Below, piece after piece: positions 33,750-44,517 of a DNA stretch of 64,000 nt. The position numbers and the translations under genes are program-made. The notes under the pieces are model-generated. The model was not told the origin of the DNA and did not search any database. It saw only the letters and a program-made list of their open reading frames with translations. Position 1 is the stretch's first letter. Each line of letters opens with the position of its first letter. This DNA is from Maribacter vaceletii (lineage in GTDB: Bacteria > Bacteroidota > Bacteroidia > Flavobacteriales > Flavobacteriaceae), in assembly GCF_003634105.1 (NCBI RefSeq), contig NZ_RBIQ01000012.1:62001-126000 (forward strand), given 5' to 3'.

Positions 33750-36700
33750 GTGCTTTTAGTTACATGTGTTTTGGGTACCATTATCTTGGCTTTACCGTCT
33801 GTACAAACTCGCTTTGCAGAGTATGCAACAAAAACTATCAACAAAAAATATGGAACTAATATAAATATTGATCGTTTAGGAATTTCTTTAATATCTTGGA
33901 AAGCCTCACTAAAAGGAGTGTATGTAGAAGATTATAAAAGAGATACTCTTTTTTATGTTGCAGATTTAAATACTTCTATTTTAAGTGTGCAAAACCTTGT
34001 AAACGGGAAGTTTGAATTTGGTACTGTAAAAATTGATAGCCTTAATTTTAAATTAAAAACGTATAAAGACCAAACAGATACTAATCTAGATGTATTTGTG
34101 AAAAAACTAGATACTAAAGAAAAAGATCCCAACACTCCGCCATTTTATTTATCTGCATCGGAAGTAGAAATTTTAAATAGCGACTTTAAATTAATTAATG
34201 AAAATTTTGAGAAAGAGAAGCTTTTAGATTTTAAAAAAATAAATATTGCTTCGTCAGATTTTAGCATTGAAGGGCCTAATGTTGGTACGGCAATACATGA
34301 TCTTTCTTTGCATAGTGGTAGAGGGATAGACGTGTATAAGCTCGAGACAGACTTTAAGTACACAAAACAACAAATGCGTTTTGACTCTTTAAACTTAAAA
34401 ACAGAAGCTTCTAATTTAGTAGGGGAATTAGTTTTTAATTATGAACGGGAAGATTTTGCAGACTTTTTAAACAAAGTAAAAGTAGAGGCAGACTTTATAG
34501 ATTCTAAGCTTTCTTTAGATGAAATAAATAAACTTTACAATGAATTTGGGGCTGGTAAAGTTGCTACGTTTTCTACTACAGTTAATGGTGTTTTAAACGA
34601 TTTAAATACGGAAGAACTTTTTTTAGCTACTAATAATACAGGAATTAGGGGTAATTTTAATTTTAAGAATCTTTTTTCAAGAAAAGACCCTTTTAAAATG
34701 GTCGCAAAGATTAAAAATATTACCTCTAGCTACTATGAAATGAGAGCTTTAATGCCTAATGTTTTAGGAAAAACATTGCCAACTTCATTCCAAAAATTGG
34801 GTCAGTTTACTATTAGAGGAAACACCACCGTAGAAAAATCTGCAATAGAGGCAAAAATAAATTTAAATACTAACATAGGAAGCTCTTATGCAGATGTAGT
34901 GCTAACAGATATTAATAATATTGATAATGCAACTTACAAAGGTTTTGTTTCTTTAATAGATTTTGATTTAGGTGGTTTTATAGAAAATGAAACTGTTGGG
35001 AAGGCTAATTTGGATTTTAATATAGAGGGGAAAGGGTTTGTAAAAGAACATTTAAATACAGAAGTAATAGGGGATCTTTACTCCATAGAATTTAATAAGT
35101 ATACGTATAAAGATATAAAGGTATCAGGGCTTTTAAAAGAGCAACTTTTTGATGGTTCTTTGGTTAGCAATGATGAAAACTTAAAATTTAACTTTAAAGG
35201 GCTAGCAGATTTTGAAGAGGGGCGTAATAATTTCAACTTTATTGCATCTGTGGGGTATGCTAATCTAAAAAAACTAAATTTTATTAACGATAGCATTTCT
35301 ATTTTTAAAGGAAATGTAAATATGGATATTACGGGAAATACTTTAGATAATTTAGTTGGTGATATAAAGTTTTCTAAAACAAATTTTCAAAATAAAAATG
35401 ACACCTATTATTTTGAAGACTTTAAAATATCTTCCAGTTTTGAGAATGATACCATCCGTACTATTGCTATAAATTCCCCAGATATAATTACGGGGTATTT
35501 AAAAGGTAATTTTAGAGTAAAAGAGTTAGGGAGGGTAGTGCAAAATTCATTGGGTAGTATTTATACCAATTATAAGCCTTTTAAGGTTTCTAAGGGGCAA
35601 AAATTAACATTTAACTTTAAAATATATAACAAGATTGTCGATGTGTTTTTTCCAGAAGTAAAGTTTGATCCTAATACTTTTATTAGAGGAAGAATAAATG
35701 CAGATGATGGCGATTTAAAATTAAATTTCAAATCACCAAGTATAGTGGCCTTTGGTAATGAAGCAGATGGTATAGAATTAAAAATTGATAATAAAAACCC
35801 TTTATATAATACCTATGTTTCAGTTGGCGATTTGTCTACTCCATATTATGATGTTAAAGATTTTAATTTAATAAACACCACATTAAAAGACACTTTATTC
35901 TTTAGAACAGAATTTAAAGGAGGGAGTGAGTACAACGATACGTATAATTTAAATTTCTACCATACTTTTAATAAAGAAAATAAATCTGTAATAGGTTTAA
36001 AAACTTCAGACATTAGTTTTAAGGGAAATACTTGGGTTTTGAACAAAGCTGGTGATGCTAAAAATAAAGTAATTCTTAATAGAACATTAGATAGTATTAC
36101 AATTCAAGAAATTGTAATGAATAACAGTAAAGAAGAACAAATACGTTTAAAAGGGCAATTAGCAGATTCAACTTACAAAGACTTAGAATTGCAATTTAAA
36201 ATAGTTTCCTTAGATAAAATAACACCAGCTATTGATAGTCTTAAATTAAACGGACAGGTAAATGGTATATTAAATATCCTACAAAAGGATGATATTTACT
36301 TGCCATCTTCTAATTTAACTATTTCAGATTTTAGTATCAATAAAATCCCACTGGGAGACCTGTCTATAGGTATTGTTGGCAATAGAGATTTAACAGATTT
36401 TTCAGTCAATTCTCAACTTACAGAAAATGGTATAGAAAAATTAGGTGTGGTTGGTAATGTCCTAAATACAGGAAAAATGCCAGAGGCAAACCTTTTAGTT
36501 AATTTTGGTAATTTTAAATTACAACCCTTTAGTCCCTTAGGAGAAGGGGTTATAGGGAATATACGTGGAAATTTAAATGGTAGTGCACGTATTACTGGTC
36601 CTGCAAATAATCCAGAAATTAATGGCTTACTGTCTTTAGATGATGCTGGTATAAGTATTTCTTATTTAAATGTAGATTATTCCTTTGCACCAAATTCTAA

Positions 36701-38177
36701 AGTACGTTTGTATGAGCAAACCTTTAATTTTGAAAATATAAATTTAACCGATATAAAAGCCGAAACCCAAGCAACAATAGACGGTACTATATCACATAGA
36801 TATTTTGATAATTGGGTTTTAGATTTAGATGTGGATACAAACAATAATCGTTTTTTAATTTTAGATACAGAATTTGATGAAGATCAGCTCTTTTATGGGA
36901 CAGGGTATTTAAATGGAACAGGACGAATTTATGGGCCAACTACAGCATTAAATATTGATGTTTTGGGTTCTACAGCGGAAGGTACTTCGTTGAAAATTCC
37001 TTTAAGTGATGTTGCTAGCTTAGGAGATTATTCATTTATAAATTTTGTTAGTAAAAATAAAACAGGAGACGCAACAGATGAAAGGGTGTTAAAGGATTAT
37101 CAAGGATTAGAACTAAAATTTGATTTAGATATAACTCCAGATGCAGAAGTAGAAATTGTAACCGATCAAAAAACTAAAAGTTCTTTAAAAGGTACAGGAG
37201 CAGGTACTATATTAATGCAAATTAATACAAGAGGTAAGTTTGAAATGTTTGGAGACTTTGTTGTTGTTACAGGACAATACCATTATAAGTTTGGGGGTAT
37301 AATAGACAAAACATTTATTGTAAAACCAGGAGGAACAATTAATTGGGAGAGAGACCCTTTAGCTGCGCAATTAAATATGGAAGCTGTTTATTCTTTAACG
37401 GCCAACCCTGCACCTTTATTAGATAATGCAGGTACAGCAACTAGAAGAATACCTACAGATGTAGTTATAAAATTATCTGAAGAATTAGAAAGCCCTAAAA
37501 TAGATTTTGAAATAGAGTTCCCAAGTACAAATTCTATTATTCAATCTGAATTGGAGTATAGACTTCAAGATCCAACCGTAGAAGAAAAAAATGCCTTGTT
37601 TTTATTAGCGCAAGGTTCTTTTGTTAATGATCAATCTGGAATTAACCAACAAGCAGTTACTGGGAATTTATTACAATCGGCATCTGGATTATTAAATCAG
37701 GTTCTAAGTGGTGATAGTGATAAGTTTAATCTTGGTTTATCCTATGAGCAAGGTATTATAGACAAAAGCGCAGATATAGAAACAGATGATAGAATAGGCT
37801 TAACAGTATCCACGAAAATTAGTGACCGAGTGCTAATTAATGGTAAGTTTGGAGTTCCTGTAGGTGGTTCTAGTGAAACAGTAGTTGCGGGTGATGTAGA
37901 AATACAATTATTACTTAATGAAGAAGGAACTTTAAGTGCTAAGTTTTTTAATAGAGAGAATGAAATTCAAGAATTTTTAGCAGATCGCCAAGGCTATACG
38001 CAAGGAGTGGGTTTATCTTATGAGGTAGACTTTAACAATTTTAAAGAACTTATTAGAAAAATTCTAGGTAAAGATAATATTAAAGAAGAAAAAGAAGTGC
38101 CTCCAACTTCAATTATGGGTAATGATAGTCTAATAAGATTCTATAAAAAGACGCCCGAAAATCCAATATTGCGTTAA
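33750..38177 (+). CDS. tamB: TamB-like translocation/assembly protein
   Basis: A protein of at least 1475 residues anchored by one N-terminal membrane helix and otherwise built of long beta-rich repeats (AsmA/DUF490 type). The C-terminal TamB domain (about residues 1050-1440) includes TGQYHYKFGGIIDKTFIV, NWERDPLAAQLNMEAVY and FLLAQGSFVND. TamB-like proteins bridge inner and outer membranes and are linked to lipid transport and outer-membrane protein assembly. The called start is GTG. The same frame is open back to 33705 and encodes a basic stretch (KKLRKILLRIL) before the helix, but no ATG, GTG or TTG lies there. The true start may be a rare codon such as ATC, ATA, ATT or CTG. Confidence 0.88.
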   Translation: MLLVTCVLGTIILALPSVQTRFAEYATKTINKKYGTNINIDRLGISLISWKASLKGVYVEDYKRDTLFYVADLNTSILSVQNLVNGKFEFGTVKIDSLNFKLKTYKDQTDTNLDVFVKKLDTKEKDPNTPPFYLSASEVEILNSDFKLINENFEKEKLLDFKKINIASSDFSIEGPNVGTAIHDLSLHSGRGIDVYKLETDFKYTKQQMRFDSLNLKTEASNLVGELVFNYEREDFADFLNKVKVEADFIDSKLSLDEINKLYNEFGAGKVATFSTTVNGVLNDLNTEELFLATNNTGIRGNFNFKNLFSRKDPFKMVAKIKNITSSYYEMRALMPNVLGKTLPTSFQKLGQFTIRGNTTVEKSAIEAKINLNTNIGSSYADVVLTDINNIDNATYKGFVSLIDFDLGGFIENETVGKANLDFNIEGKGFVKEHLNTEVIGDLYSIEFNKYTYKDIKVSGLLKEQLFDGSLVSNDENLKFNFKGLADFEEGRNNFNFIASVGYANLKKLNFINDSISIFKGNVNMDITGNTLDNLVGDIKFSKTNFQNKNDTYYFEDFKISSSFENDTIRTIAINSPDIITGYLKGNFRVKELGRVVQNSLGSIYTNYKPFKVSKGQKLTFNFKIYNKIVDVFFPEVKFDPNTFIRGRINADDGDLKLNFKSPSIVAFGNEADGIELKIDNKNPLYNTYVSVGDLSTPYYDVKDFNLINTTLKDTLFFRTEFKGGSEYNDTYNLNFYHTFNKENKSVIGLKTSDISFKGNTWVLNKAGDAKNKVILNRTLDSITIQEIVMNNSKEEQIRLKGQLADSTYKDLELQFKIVSLDKITPAIDSLKLNGQVNGILNILQKDDIYLPSSNLTISDFSINKIPLGDLSIGIVGNRDLTDFSVNSQLTENGIEKLGVVGNVLNTGKMPEANLLVNFGNFKLQPFSPLGEGVIGNIRGNLNGSARITGPANNPEINGLLSLDDAGISISYLNVDYSFAPNSKVRLYEQTFNFENINLTDIKAETQATIDGTISHRYFDNWVLDLDVDTNNNRFLILDTEFDEDQLFYGTGYLNGTGRIYGPTTALNIDVLGSTAEGTSLKIPLSDVASLGDYSFINFVSKNKTGDATDERVLKDYQGLELKFDLDITPDAEVEIVTDQKTKSSLKGTGAGTILMQINTRGKFEMFGDFVVVTGQYHYKFGGIIDKTFIVKPGGTINWERDPLAAQLNMEAVYSLTANPAPLLDNAGTATRRIPTDVVIKLSEELESPKIDFEIEFPSTNSIIQSELEYRLQDPTVEEKNALFLLAQGSFVNDQSGINQQAVTGNLLQSASGLLNQVLSGDSDKFNLGLSYEQGIIDKSADIETDDRIGLTVSTKISDRVLINGKFGVPVGGSSETVVAGDVEIQLLLNEEGTLSAKFFNRENEIQEFLADRQGYTQGVGLSYEVDFNNFKELIRKILGKDNIKEEKEVPPTSIMGNDSLIRFYKKTPENPILR

Positions 38178-38291
38178 TTTAACTTCCGTTTTTAGTTATA
38201 TTTTTTAAGAATAGAAATTATTTTCAATACGAAAACGTTATAGCCCGTATCCTCTTGAAAATTAATGCTTACAAGCCTTAATTTATTAAAT

Positions 38292-38299
38292 TAAGTTTG
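38292..38299 (+). promoter_or_regulatory. Possible -7 box for pfkA-gap
   Basis: TAAGTTTG fits TAnnTTTG and lies 27 bases ahead of the pfkA ATG. No TTG sits at the ideal -33 spacing, so this is a partial match. Confidence 0.35.
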
Positions 38300-38326
38300 T
38301 TAATTTCGTGTATATATAAGTTTAGA

Positions 38327-39313
38327 ATGAGCACGAAAATTCAAAAAATAGGCGTTCTTACATCTGGTGGAGATTCTCCAGGGATGAACGCAGCAATACG
38401 ATCAGTTGTTCGTACTTGCGCTTACCATAAAATTAATTGCGTAGGAATATACAGAGGATATCAAGGTATGATTGAAGGAGACTTTAAACCTATGGATGCT
38501 CGTAGTGTAAATAATATTATTAATAAGGGAGGTACAGTTCTTAAAAGTGCTAGATGCATGGATTTTAGAACTAAAGAAGGAAGAAGTGCAGCACATAAAC
38601 AATTAAAAGCAGAAGGAATTGATGCTTTTGTTGTTATAGGTGGTGATGGTAGTTTTACAGGAGCTATGGTTTTTAACCAAGAATATGATTTTCCAGTAAT
38701 AGGAATTCCTGGTACTATTGATAATGATATTTTTGGAACCACATTTACGTTAGGTTTTGATACCGCTTTAAATACTGTGGTAGAGGTTATTGATAAAATT
38801 AGAGATACAGCAAGTTCTCATAACCGATTATTCTTTGTAGAAGTAATGGGAAGAGATGTTGGTCATATCGCATTAAATGCAGGGGTTGGTGCAGGTGCTG
38901 AAGAAATTTTAATTCCAGAAGAAGATTTAGGTTTAGAACGTTTAGTAGAATCTTTAAAACGAAGTAAAGAGTCTGGGAAATCTTCAAGTATTGTAATAGT
39001 TGCAGAAGGGGATAAAACAGGTAAAAATGTTTTTGAACTTAAGGAATATGTAGAAAAGCATTTACCAATATATGATGTACGTGTTTCTGTATTAGGACAC
39101 ATGCAAAGAGGGGGCTCTCCTTCTTGCTATGATAGAGTATTGGCTAGTAGAATGGGGGTAAAGGCAGTAGAGGCTTTGTTAGAAGGGAAAACTAGTTTAA
39201 TGGTTGGTATTCAAGACAATCAACTAATACTTACTCCATTAGAAATGGCAATTAAAGGCCATACTAAAATTGATAAAGAGCTTATTAGAGTATCAGATAT
39301 AATGACAACATAA
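38327..39313 (+). CDS. pfkA: ATP-dependent 6-phosphofructokinase
   Basis: A 328-residue glycolytic enzyme converting fructose 6-phosphate and ATP to fructose 1,6-bisphosphate. The nucleotide loop is GVLTSGGDSPGMNAAIR. VVIGGDGSFTGA carries Gly where pyrophosphate enzymes have Asp, so ATP is the likely donor. GIPGTIDNDIFGTT holds the catalytic aspartate region, and FFVEVMGRDVGH and LGHMQRGGSPSCYDR follow. The frame is open ten codons upstream from a TTG, but that TTG would lie within the putative -7 box. The ATG at MSTKIQ agrees with homologues. GAPDH follows 23 bases later, so two glycolytic genes form one unit ending at a clear terminator. Confidence 0.96.
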   Translation: MSTKIQKIGVLTSGGDSPGMNAAIRSVVRTCAYHKINCVGIYRGYQGMIEGDFKPMDARSVNNIINKGGTVLKSARCMDFRTKEGRSAAHKQLKAEGIDAFVVIGGDGSFTGAMVFNQEYDFPVIGIPGTIDNDIFGTTFTLGFDTALNTVVEVIDKIRDTASSHNRLFFVEVMGRDVGHIALNAGVGAGAEEILIPEEDLGLERLVESLKRSKESGKSSSIVIVAEGDKTGKNVFELKEYVEKHLPIYDVRVSVLGHMQRGGSPSCYDRVLASRMGVKAVEALLEGKTSLMVGIQDNQLILTPLEMAIKGHTKIDKELIRVSDIMTT

Positions 39314-39327
39314 ATTAATTAATATAA

Positions 39328-40338
<1,011 letters not shown>

Positions 40339-40365
40339 GCATATAAATTATTTGTACAATTTTTT

Positions 40366-40405
40366 CCTAAAAACAAGGTTTATATCTTGTTTTTAGGATT
40401 GTTTT
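40366..40405 (+). terminator. Terminator of the pfkA-gap unit
   Basis: A perfect 12-base stem, CCTAAAAACAAG (40366-40377) with CTTGTTTTTAGG (40386-40397), around an eight-base loop and followed by ATTGTTTT. It lies 27 bases after the gap stop and 14 bases before the next gene. Confidence 0.85.
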
Positions 40406-40418
40406 AAAAGTTCGTAAT

Positions 40419-41270
40419 ATGATATTAATTGTTGATAGTGGAGCTACAAAATCGGATTGGATAGCTTTAGATGAAAAAGGAGAAAAACTTTTTTTTACCC
40501 AAACCTTAGGATTAAGTCCGGAAGTTTTAACAAGAGATGTTATAGAGGATAGGTTAGCAAATAACTTTGAACTTTCAAAAAACAAAGAAGTTGTAACTCA
40601 TCTATTCTTTTATGGAGCAGGGTGTGGTACAGATCGTATGCGTAAATTTTTAAAAGAAATTTTTGCAGATTATTTTCCTAATGCAAAAGCTGATGTTAAA
40701 GAAGATACCTATGCAGCTATTTATGCTACAACAAAAATTGGAGATCAAGGAATAGTTTGTATTCTGGGTACGGGTTCTAATTGTAGTTATTTTGATGGGC
40801 ATCAATTGTTTCAAAAAGTTACATCGCTTGGGTATATTCCTATGGATGATGGTAGCGGAAACTTTTTCGGAAGAAAATTAATAAGAGATTATTATTTTCA
40901 TAAAATGCCAGCAGATTTAGGAATTAAGTTTAGTAAAGAATACGATTTAGAGGCCGATGTTATTAAGGATAATTTATACAAACAGCCTAACCCAAATACT
41001 TATTTAGCAAAATTTGCTCGTTTTTTAATTGAGAATAAAGAACATCCATATTGTAAAGGAGTTATAGATAAAGGCTTTCAGCAATTTATAAATAACTATA
41101 TAATGCAATTTGAGTTAGCTACAAAAGTACCAATTAACTTTGTTGGTAGTGTTGCATACTTTTTAAGAGAAGAATTAAAAACTGTTTTAGAAAGAAACGA
41201 TTTAATTGTAGGTGTTATACGTCAAAAACCTATTGATGGTTTGGTAGAGTTTCACAGACAAACTTTATAA
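40419..41270 (+). CDS. BadF/BadG-type ATPase, probable N-acetylglucosamine kinase
   Basis: A 283-residue ASKHA-fold protein. The phosphate-1 motif is MILIVDSGATKSDWIALDE. The phosphate-2 area is GIVCILGTGSNCSYFDG, and MDDGSGNFFGRKLIRDYY follows. VPINFVGSVAYFLREEL is the adenosine segment. The family includes mammalian NAGK-like GlcNAc kinases and activators of anaerobic dehydratases. The fold and size suit an amino-sugar kinase, which would fit with the wall-recycling genes elsewhere in the window, but this link is inference. It starts 14 bases after the pfkA-gap terminator, so it needs its own promoter or read-through. It converges on ridA with a six-base gap. Confidence 0.82.
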   Translation: MILIVDSGATKSDWIALDEKGEKLFFTQTLGLSPEVLTRDVIEDRLANNFELSKNKEVVTHLFFYGAGCGTDRMRKFLKEIFADYFPNAKADVKEDTYAAIYATTKIGDQGIVCILGTGSNCSYFDGHQLFQKVTSLGYIPMDDGSGNFFGRKLIRDYYFHKMPADLGIKFSKEYDLEADVIKDNLYKQPNPNTYLAKFARFLIENKEHPYCKGVIDKGFQQFINNYIMQFELATKVPINFVGSVAYFLREELKTVLERNDLIVGVIRQKPIDGLVEFHRQTL

Positions 41271-41276
41271 AGTAGT

Positions 41277-41657
41277 TTATTTTACAGCAATCATAGATAT
41301 TTCTACGTTTACAAATTTAGGTAAGTTAGCAACCTCTACGGTTTCTCTAGCTGGTGCTGTTTCTGGATTAAAATAAGTGCCATATACTTCATTTACATCT
41401 GTAAATTGATTCATATCACTAAGAAAAATTGAAGACTTTACTACGTGCTCAAAAGTCATATCTGCTTCTTCCAGAATTGCTTTTAAGTTTTCCATAGATT
41501 GCTTAGTTTCTTCTTTTATATTACCCTCTACTAGTTTTCCTGTAGAAGCATTTATTGGTATCTGCCCAGATATATATAAGGTGTTTCCGCTTAATATTGC
41601 TTGGTTATATGGTCCTATAGGGGCAGGGGCTTTAGTAGTTGTTATTATTTTTTTCAT
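41277..41657 (-). CDS. ridA: RidA family enamine/imine deaminase
   Basis: A 126-residue trimeric cytoplasmic enzyme that hydrolyses reactive enamines and imines such as 2-aminoacrylate. Signatures are APAPIGPYNQAILSGNTLYI near the N-terminus, SGQIPINASTGKL, and the C-terminal APARETVEVANLPKFVNVEI with the conserved arginine that binds the carboxylate. Length is standard. It lies 19 bases downstream of lptD and is probably transcribed from the lptD promoter. Confidence 0.95.
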   Translation of the reverse strand: MKKIITTTKAPAPIGPYNQAILSGNTLYISGQIPINASTGKLVEGNIKEETKQSMENLKAILEEADMTFEHVVKSSIFLSDMNQFTDVNEVYGTYFNPETAPARETVEVANLPKFVNVEISMIAVK

Positions 41658-41676
41658 AATAAATGTTATTAAGTAA

Positions 41677-44385
41677 TTACCTAACTCGTTGACTTCTGTT
41701 TTCCCATTTAAGGTCTTTAAGAATAGAACTTTTTATACCAATAAAGAAATACCATCTCTTATACTGGCCAAATGGAGTCCAGTTAAAACGTAAAGTAAAA
41801 CTTTTTAAATCTCTTTCGAATCGTAATTGTGTAAGTGTAAATCCATTATTTTTAAAATCGTAACCAGAAGACCCTCCAACTTTCCATCTTGGGGATAATT
41901 CTATATCTCCAGAGAACATTAACGAATGACTGCTAAATTCATTTTGTCTTGCTGTATTGGCGTAATTGGCAGAGTAAGCCAAACGAAAGTTCCATGGTAT
42001 TTTTGTTCCAAAAATAGGGTTGTCAACATCATCGCCATCTCTTTTGTCATCCTCATCTTCACGGTATCTATCATCATTAAAATCATCCCCTTTTCCAAAA
42101 AGGTCATCTGTTCTACCACCACTAGATGCTACATAATCAAAAGGGTCTGGTTCATCTTCTTCCTCTTCATCTTCTTTCTTTCCAAATGTTTTACTATCAA
42201 TAGAGTAAGATACATTTACATTAGCCCTTGTTAAACGTAATAAGCTACCGCCATTATCTATATTAAAGGTGTTAAAACGTTTTCCGGTGTTATCAATAGC
42301 ATAAGGGTCAAGACCTGCAGAAAAGTTAATAGACATTTTGTTGTCTAGTATATTAGTTCCTCCATTAACACTTAGAGGGTTTAATCTTAAGGAATCTGAT
42401 TCAAAATTATATCCTGTTGATATATTAAAATTACTTAGAATTGGTACTTTCTTAGCTTCGGTTGCAGTAGAATCTTTATCGGTTACTTTTGCTTCTAAGG
42501 TATTTGCTAAAGAAAAACTTAAGTTATTAGATTGCCCTAAGCTAGGACGACCAAATTGAGAATTTTCAAATCTTGTAAACTGTACTGCACCATCTGGGCC
42601 AATATATTCATCATAAAATTGCTCAAAAGAAGGGGCGTAGCCATAACTTAAAGATGGTCGCATAACATGGCGTATAGCTTGTATTTTTTTATCTTCTCCA
42701 AAATTAAAAGTTCCATAAAGCGTGGTTCCTATACTGGCACTTAAACTGTATTTGTTAAAGCGGTCAAAACCACTAATAGTGTCTGTTACTACCACTTCAT
42801 TTTCAAAATCGTAACTCTTATCTAATGTTTTAAGAGCCCAAACATCTTCATATCTACCGCCAAGACTTACACTAAAAAATTTTGCAACTTTAAAGTTTGT
42901 GCTAATTGGGATAGAATGTTGTGCTCCAACCTTAGCATTGTCAAACATTTCACTTTTAAAAAAACCTTCATCATCTGTAACAATTGTATTTCTTGCGTTA
43001 AGGTTGTACTGAAAGTTTATATTTTGAATAATCCCTTTTTTTATACCATCTCTTTTTGCAAAAGGGAATATACGTTCCATACTTGCTTGTAAGGTTGGCA
43101 ATGTCATATTAATAACATCTGTGTTTGTGTTTTGACTATGTGTGGCCGATAAACTCATGTTTACAGAAGGGTATGCTGGGAAAGTTTTAGAATAGGATAT
43201 AGAGGACGATAAGTTATTATTTTGTGTATTTGGTAAGTTTTGTTGTTGTAAAGATTCTCTATAATAACGACTACTACCGAGGTTTACAGAGGCAGAAAAC
43301 CTAGAATTTGGGCTAGATTTTGTGTCTTGAGAATGTGAAATTTGGATGTTATAATTCCGATTTACTCTGTAATCATCAAACCCTTTTTGACTAGTTACTT
43401 GGTTTTCATACCTAATATTTACATTACCACGGTATTTGTACCTTTTAGCGTAAACAGATTGGGTTCTTATACCATAACTTCCATTGGTGTAAAAACTACC
43501 GTTAAAAGTAATGTCTGCTACTTCTCCTATTGGAACATAATACCCTAAATCTTGTAAAAAATAACCAGTGTTTGGGTCGCTACCAAAAGTAGGCATCATA
43601 ATACCTGCGGATCGTCCTACTGTTAATGGAAAGTAGGCAAAAGGCAGCGCAATAGGGGTAGGAACATCAGCAATATATAAATTACTAAAACCTGCTATTA
43701 CTTTTTTCTTTGGTACAAATTTGGCTTTTCTTATGCGAATATAGTAATCAGGATTTATGGTATCTGCAGAAGTGGTTAGTTTTCCTTCGCTTAGAAAATA
43801 AACCGAATCGTTTTCTTTTTTTGTAATGTTAGCATAAACTTTCATGGCATCACTGCCTAATGAACCAGCAGCGGCTTGTTGTTCTGTTCTAGAATTCCAA
43901 ATTAGTGCTTTTTGAGTGTCAAAATTAAACCGAATAGAGTCCGGAACCACTTCATTAGTCCCTTGTTTAAAAAATGGAGTTTGGGTGTAGTTTCCTAAAG
44001 AATCTTTTAAGCGGCCAGCGTATACTTCATTTTTTATATAATCCATTATTATTACACCAGCTTTAAGTTCTGTGTCTTGGTAATAAATTTCCGCTTCGTT
44101 ATATAAATATATTTTTTGGTCTTTTTGGCTAAGTTTTACATAGTCCTTTGCTTTGTAAGTTATCTTATCTAACAAAAGAGCAGGCTTTTTATTTAGGCTG
44201 TCTTGTAAAATAGAGTCTCGTTCAATACTATCTCTTTCAACTGGTATTGGAAAGAGTGGTGCAATAATAGAATCTGCTTCAGCTTTAATAGGTAAAGTGA
44301 TGATTTTGTCCTCTTGCGCATGCAAAGAAACTAGGCTTGCAACTAGCAAGAAAAAGAAAAGTAAATAATGTTTATTTGATTGCAA
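41677..44385 (-). CDS. LptD-like lipopolysaccharide assembly protein
   Basis: An outer-membrane protein of about 902 residues. A signal peptide (hydrophobic YLLFFFLLVASLVSLHA) is followed by an OstA-like periplasmic part with repeated beta segments such as EIYYQDTELKAGVIIMDY. A long C-terminal beta-barrel begins near the phrase PFAYFPLTVGRSAGIMMPTFG. LptD places lipopolysaccharide in the outer leaflet. An acidic stretch rich in Asp and Glu (about 60 residues, around 770-830) probably forms a surface loop. The frame is open 17 codons upstream from another TTG, but that codon overlaps a -7 promoter box at 44442-44435. The TTG at 44385, directly before QSNKHYLLF, is therefore preferred. The disulfide cysteines of proteobacterial LptD are not seen. 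Confidence 0.87.
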   Translation of the reverse strand: MQSNKHYLLFFFLLVASLVSLHAQEDKIITLPIKAEADSIIAPLFPIPVERDSIERDSILQDSLNKKPALLLDKITYKAKDYVKLSQKDQKIYLYNEAEIYYQDTELKAGVIIMDYIKNEVYAGRLKDSLGNYTQTPFFKQGTNEVVPDSIRFNFDTQKALIWNSRTEQQAAAGSLGSDAMKVYANITKKENDSVYFLSEGKLTTSADTINPDYYIRIRKAKFVPKKKVIAGFSNLYIADVPTPIALPFAYFPLTVGRSAGIMMPTFGSDPNTGYFLQDLGYYVPIGEVADITFNGSFYTNGSYGIRTQSVYAKRYKYRGNVNIRYENQVTSQKGFDDYRVNRNYNIQISHSQDTKSSPNSRFSASVNLGSSRYYRESLQQQNLPNTQNNNLSSSISYSKTFPAYPSVNMSLSATHSQNTNTDVINMTLPTLQASMERIFPFAKRDGIKKGIIQNINFQYNLNARNTIVTDDEGFFKSEMFDNAKVGAQHSIPISTNFKVAKFFSVSLGGRYEDVWALKTLDKSYDFENEVVVTDTISGFDRFNKYSLSASIGTTLYGTFNFGEDKKIQAIRHVMRPSLSYGYAPSFEQFYDEYIGPDGAVQFTRFENSQFGRPSLGQSNNLSFSLANTLEAKVTDKDSTATEAKKVPILSNFNISTGYNFESDSLRLNPLSVNGGTNILDNKMSINFSAGLDPYAIDNTGKRFNTFNIDNGGSLLRLTRANVNVSYSIDSKTFGKKEDEEEEDEPDPFDYVASSGGRTDDLFGKGDDFNDDRYREDEDDKRDGDDVDNPIFGTKIPWNFRLAYSANYANTARQNEFSSHSLMFSGDIELSPRWKVGGSSGYDFKNNGFTLTQLRFERDLKSFTLRFNWTPFGQYKRWYFFIGIKSSILKDLKWENRSQRVR

Positions 44386-44434
44386 GGCTATATATCCTAT
44401 TTTTGTAAAAGGTTTGGCTCGACTTTTGGAGTTC

Positions 44435-44442
44435 AAACATAC
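44435..44442 (-). promoter_or_regulatory. Possible -7 box for lptD-ridA
   Basis: On the minus strand TATGTTTG fits TAnnTTTG. The expected start near 44430 lies downstream of the first possible TTG codon, which supports the later TTG at 44385. No good -33 TTG was found. Confidence 0.4.
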
Positions 44443-44517
44443 ATATATTTTTTGTTCCTTTTGTATGGTATTACAATAAATTTAACCTTATTAGGAACTA
44501 TTAATTAGAATACAAAT

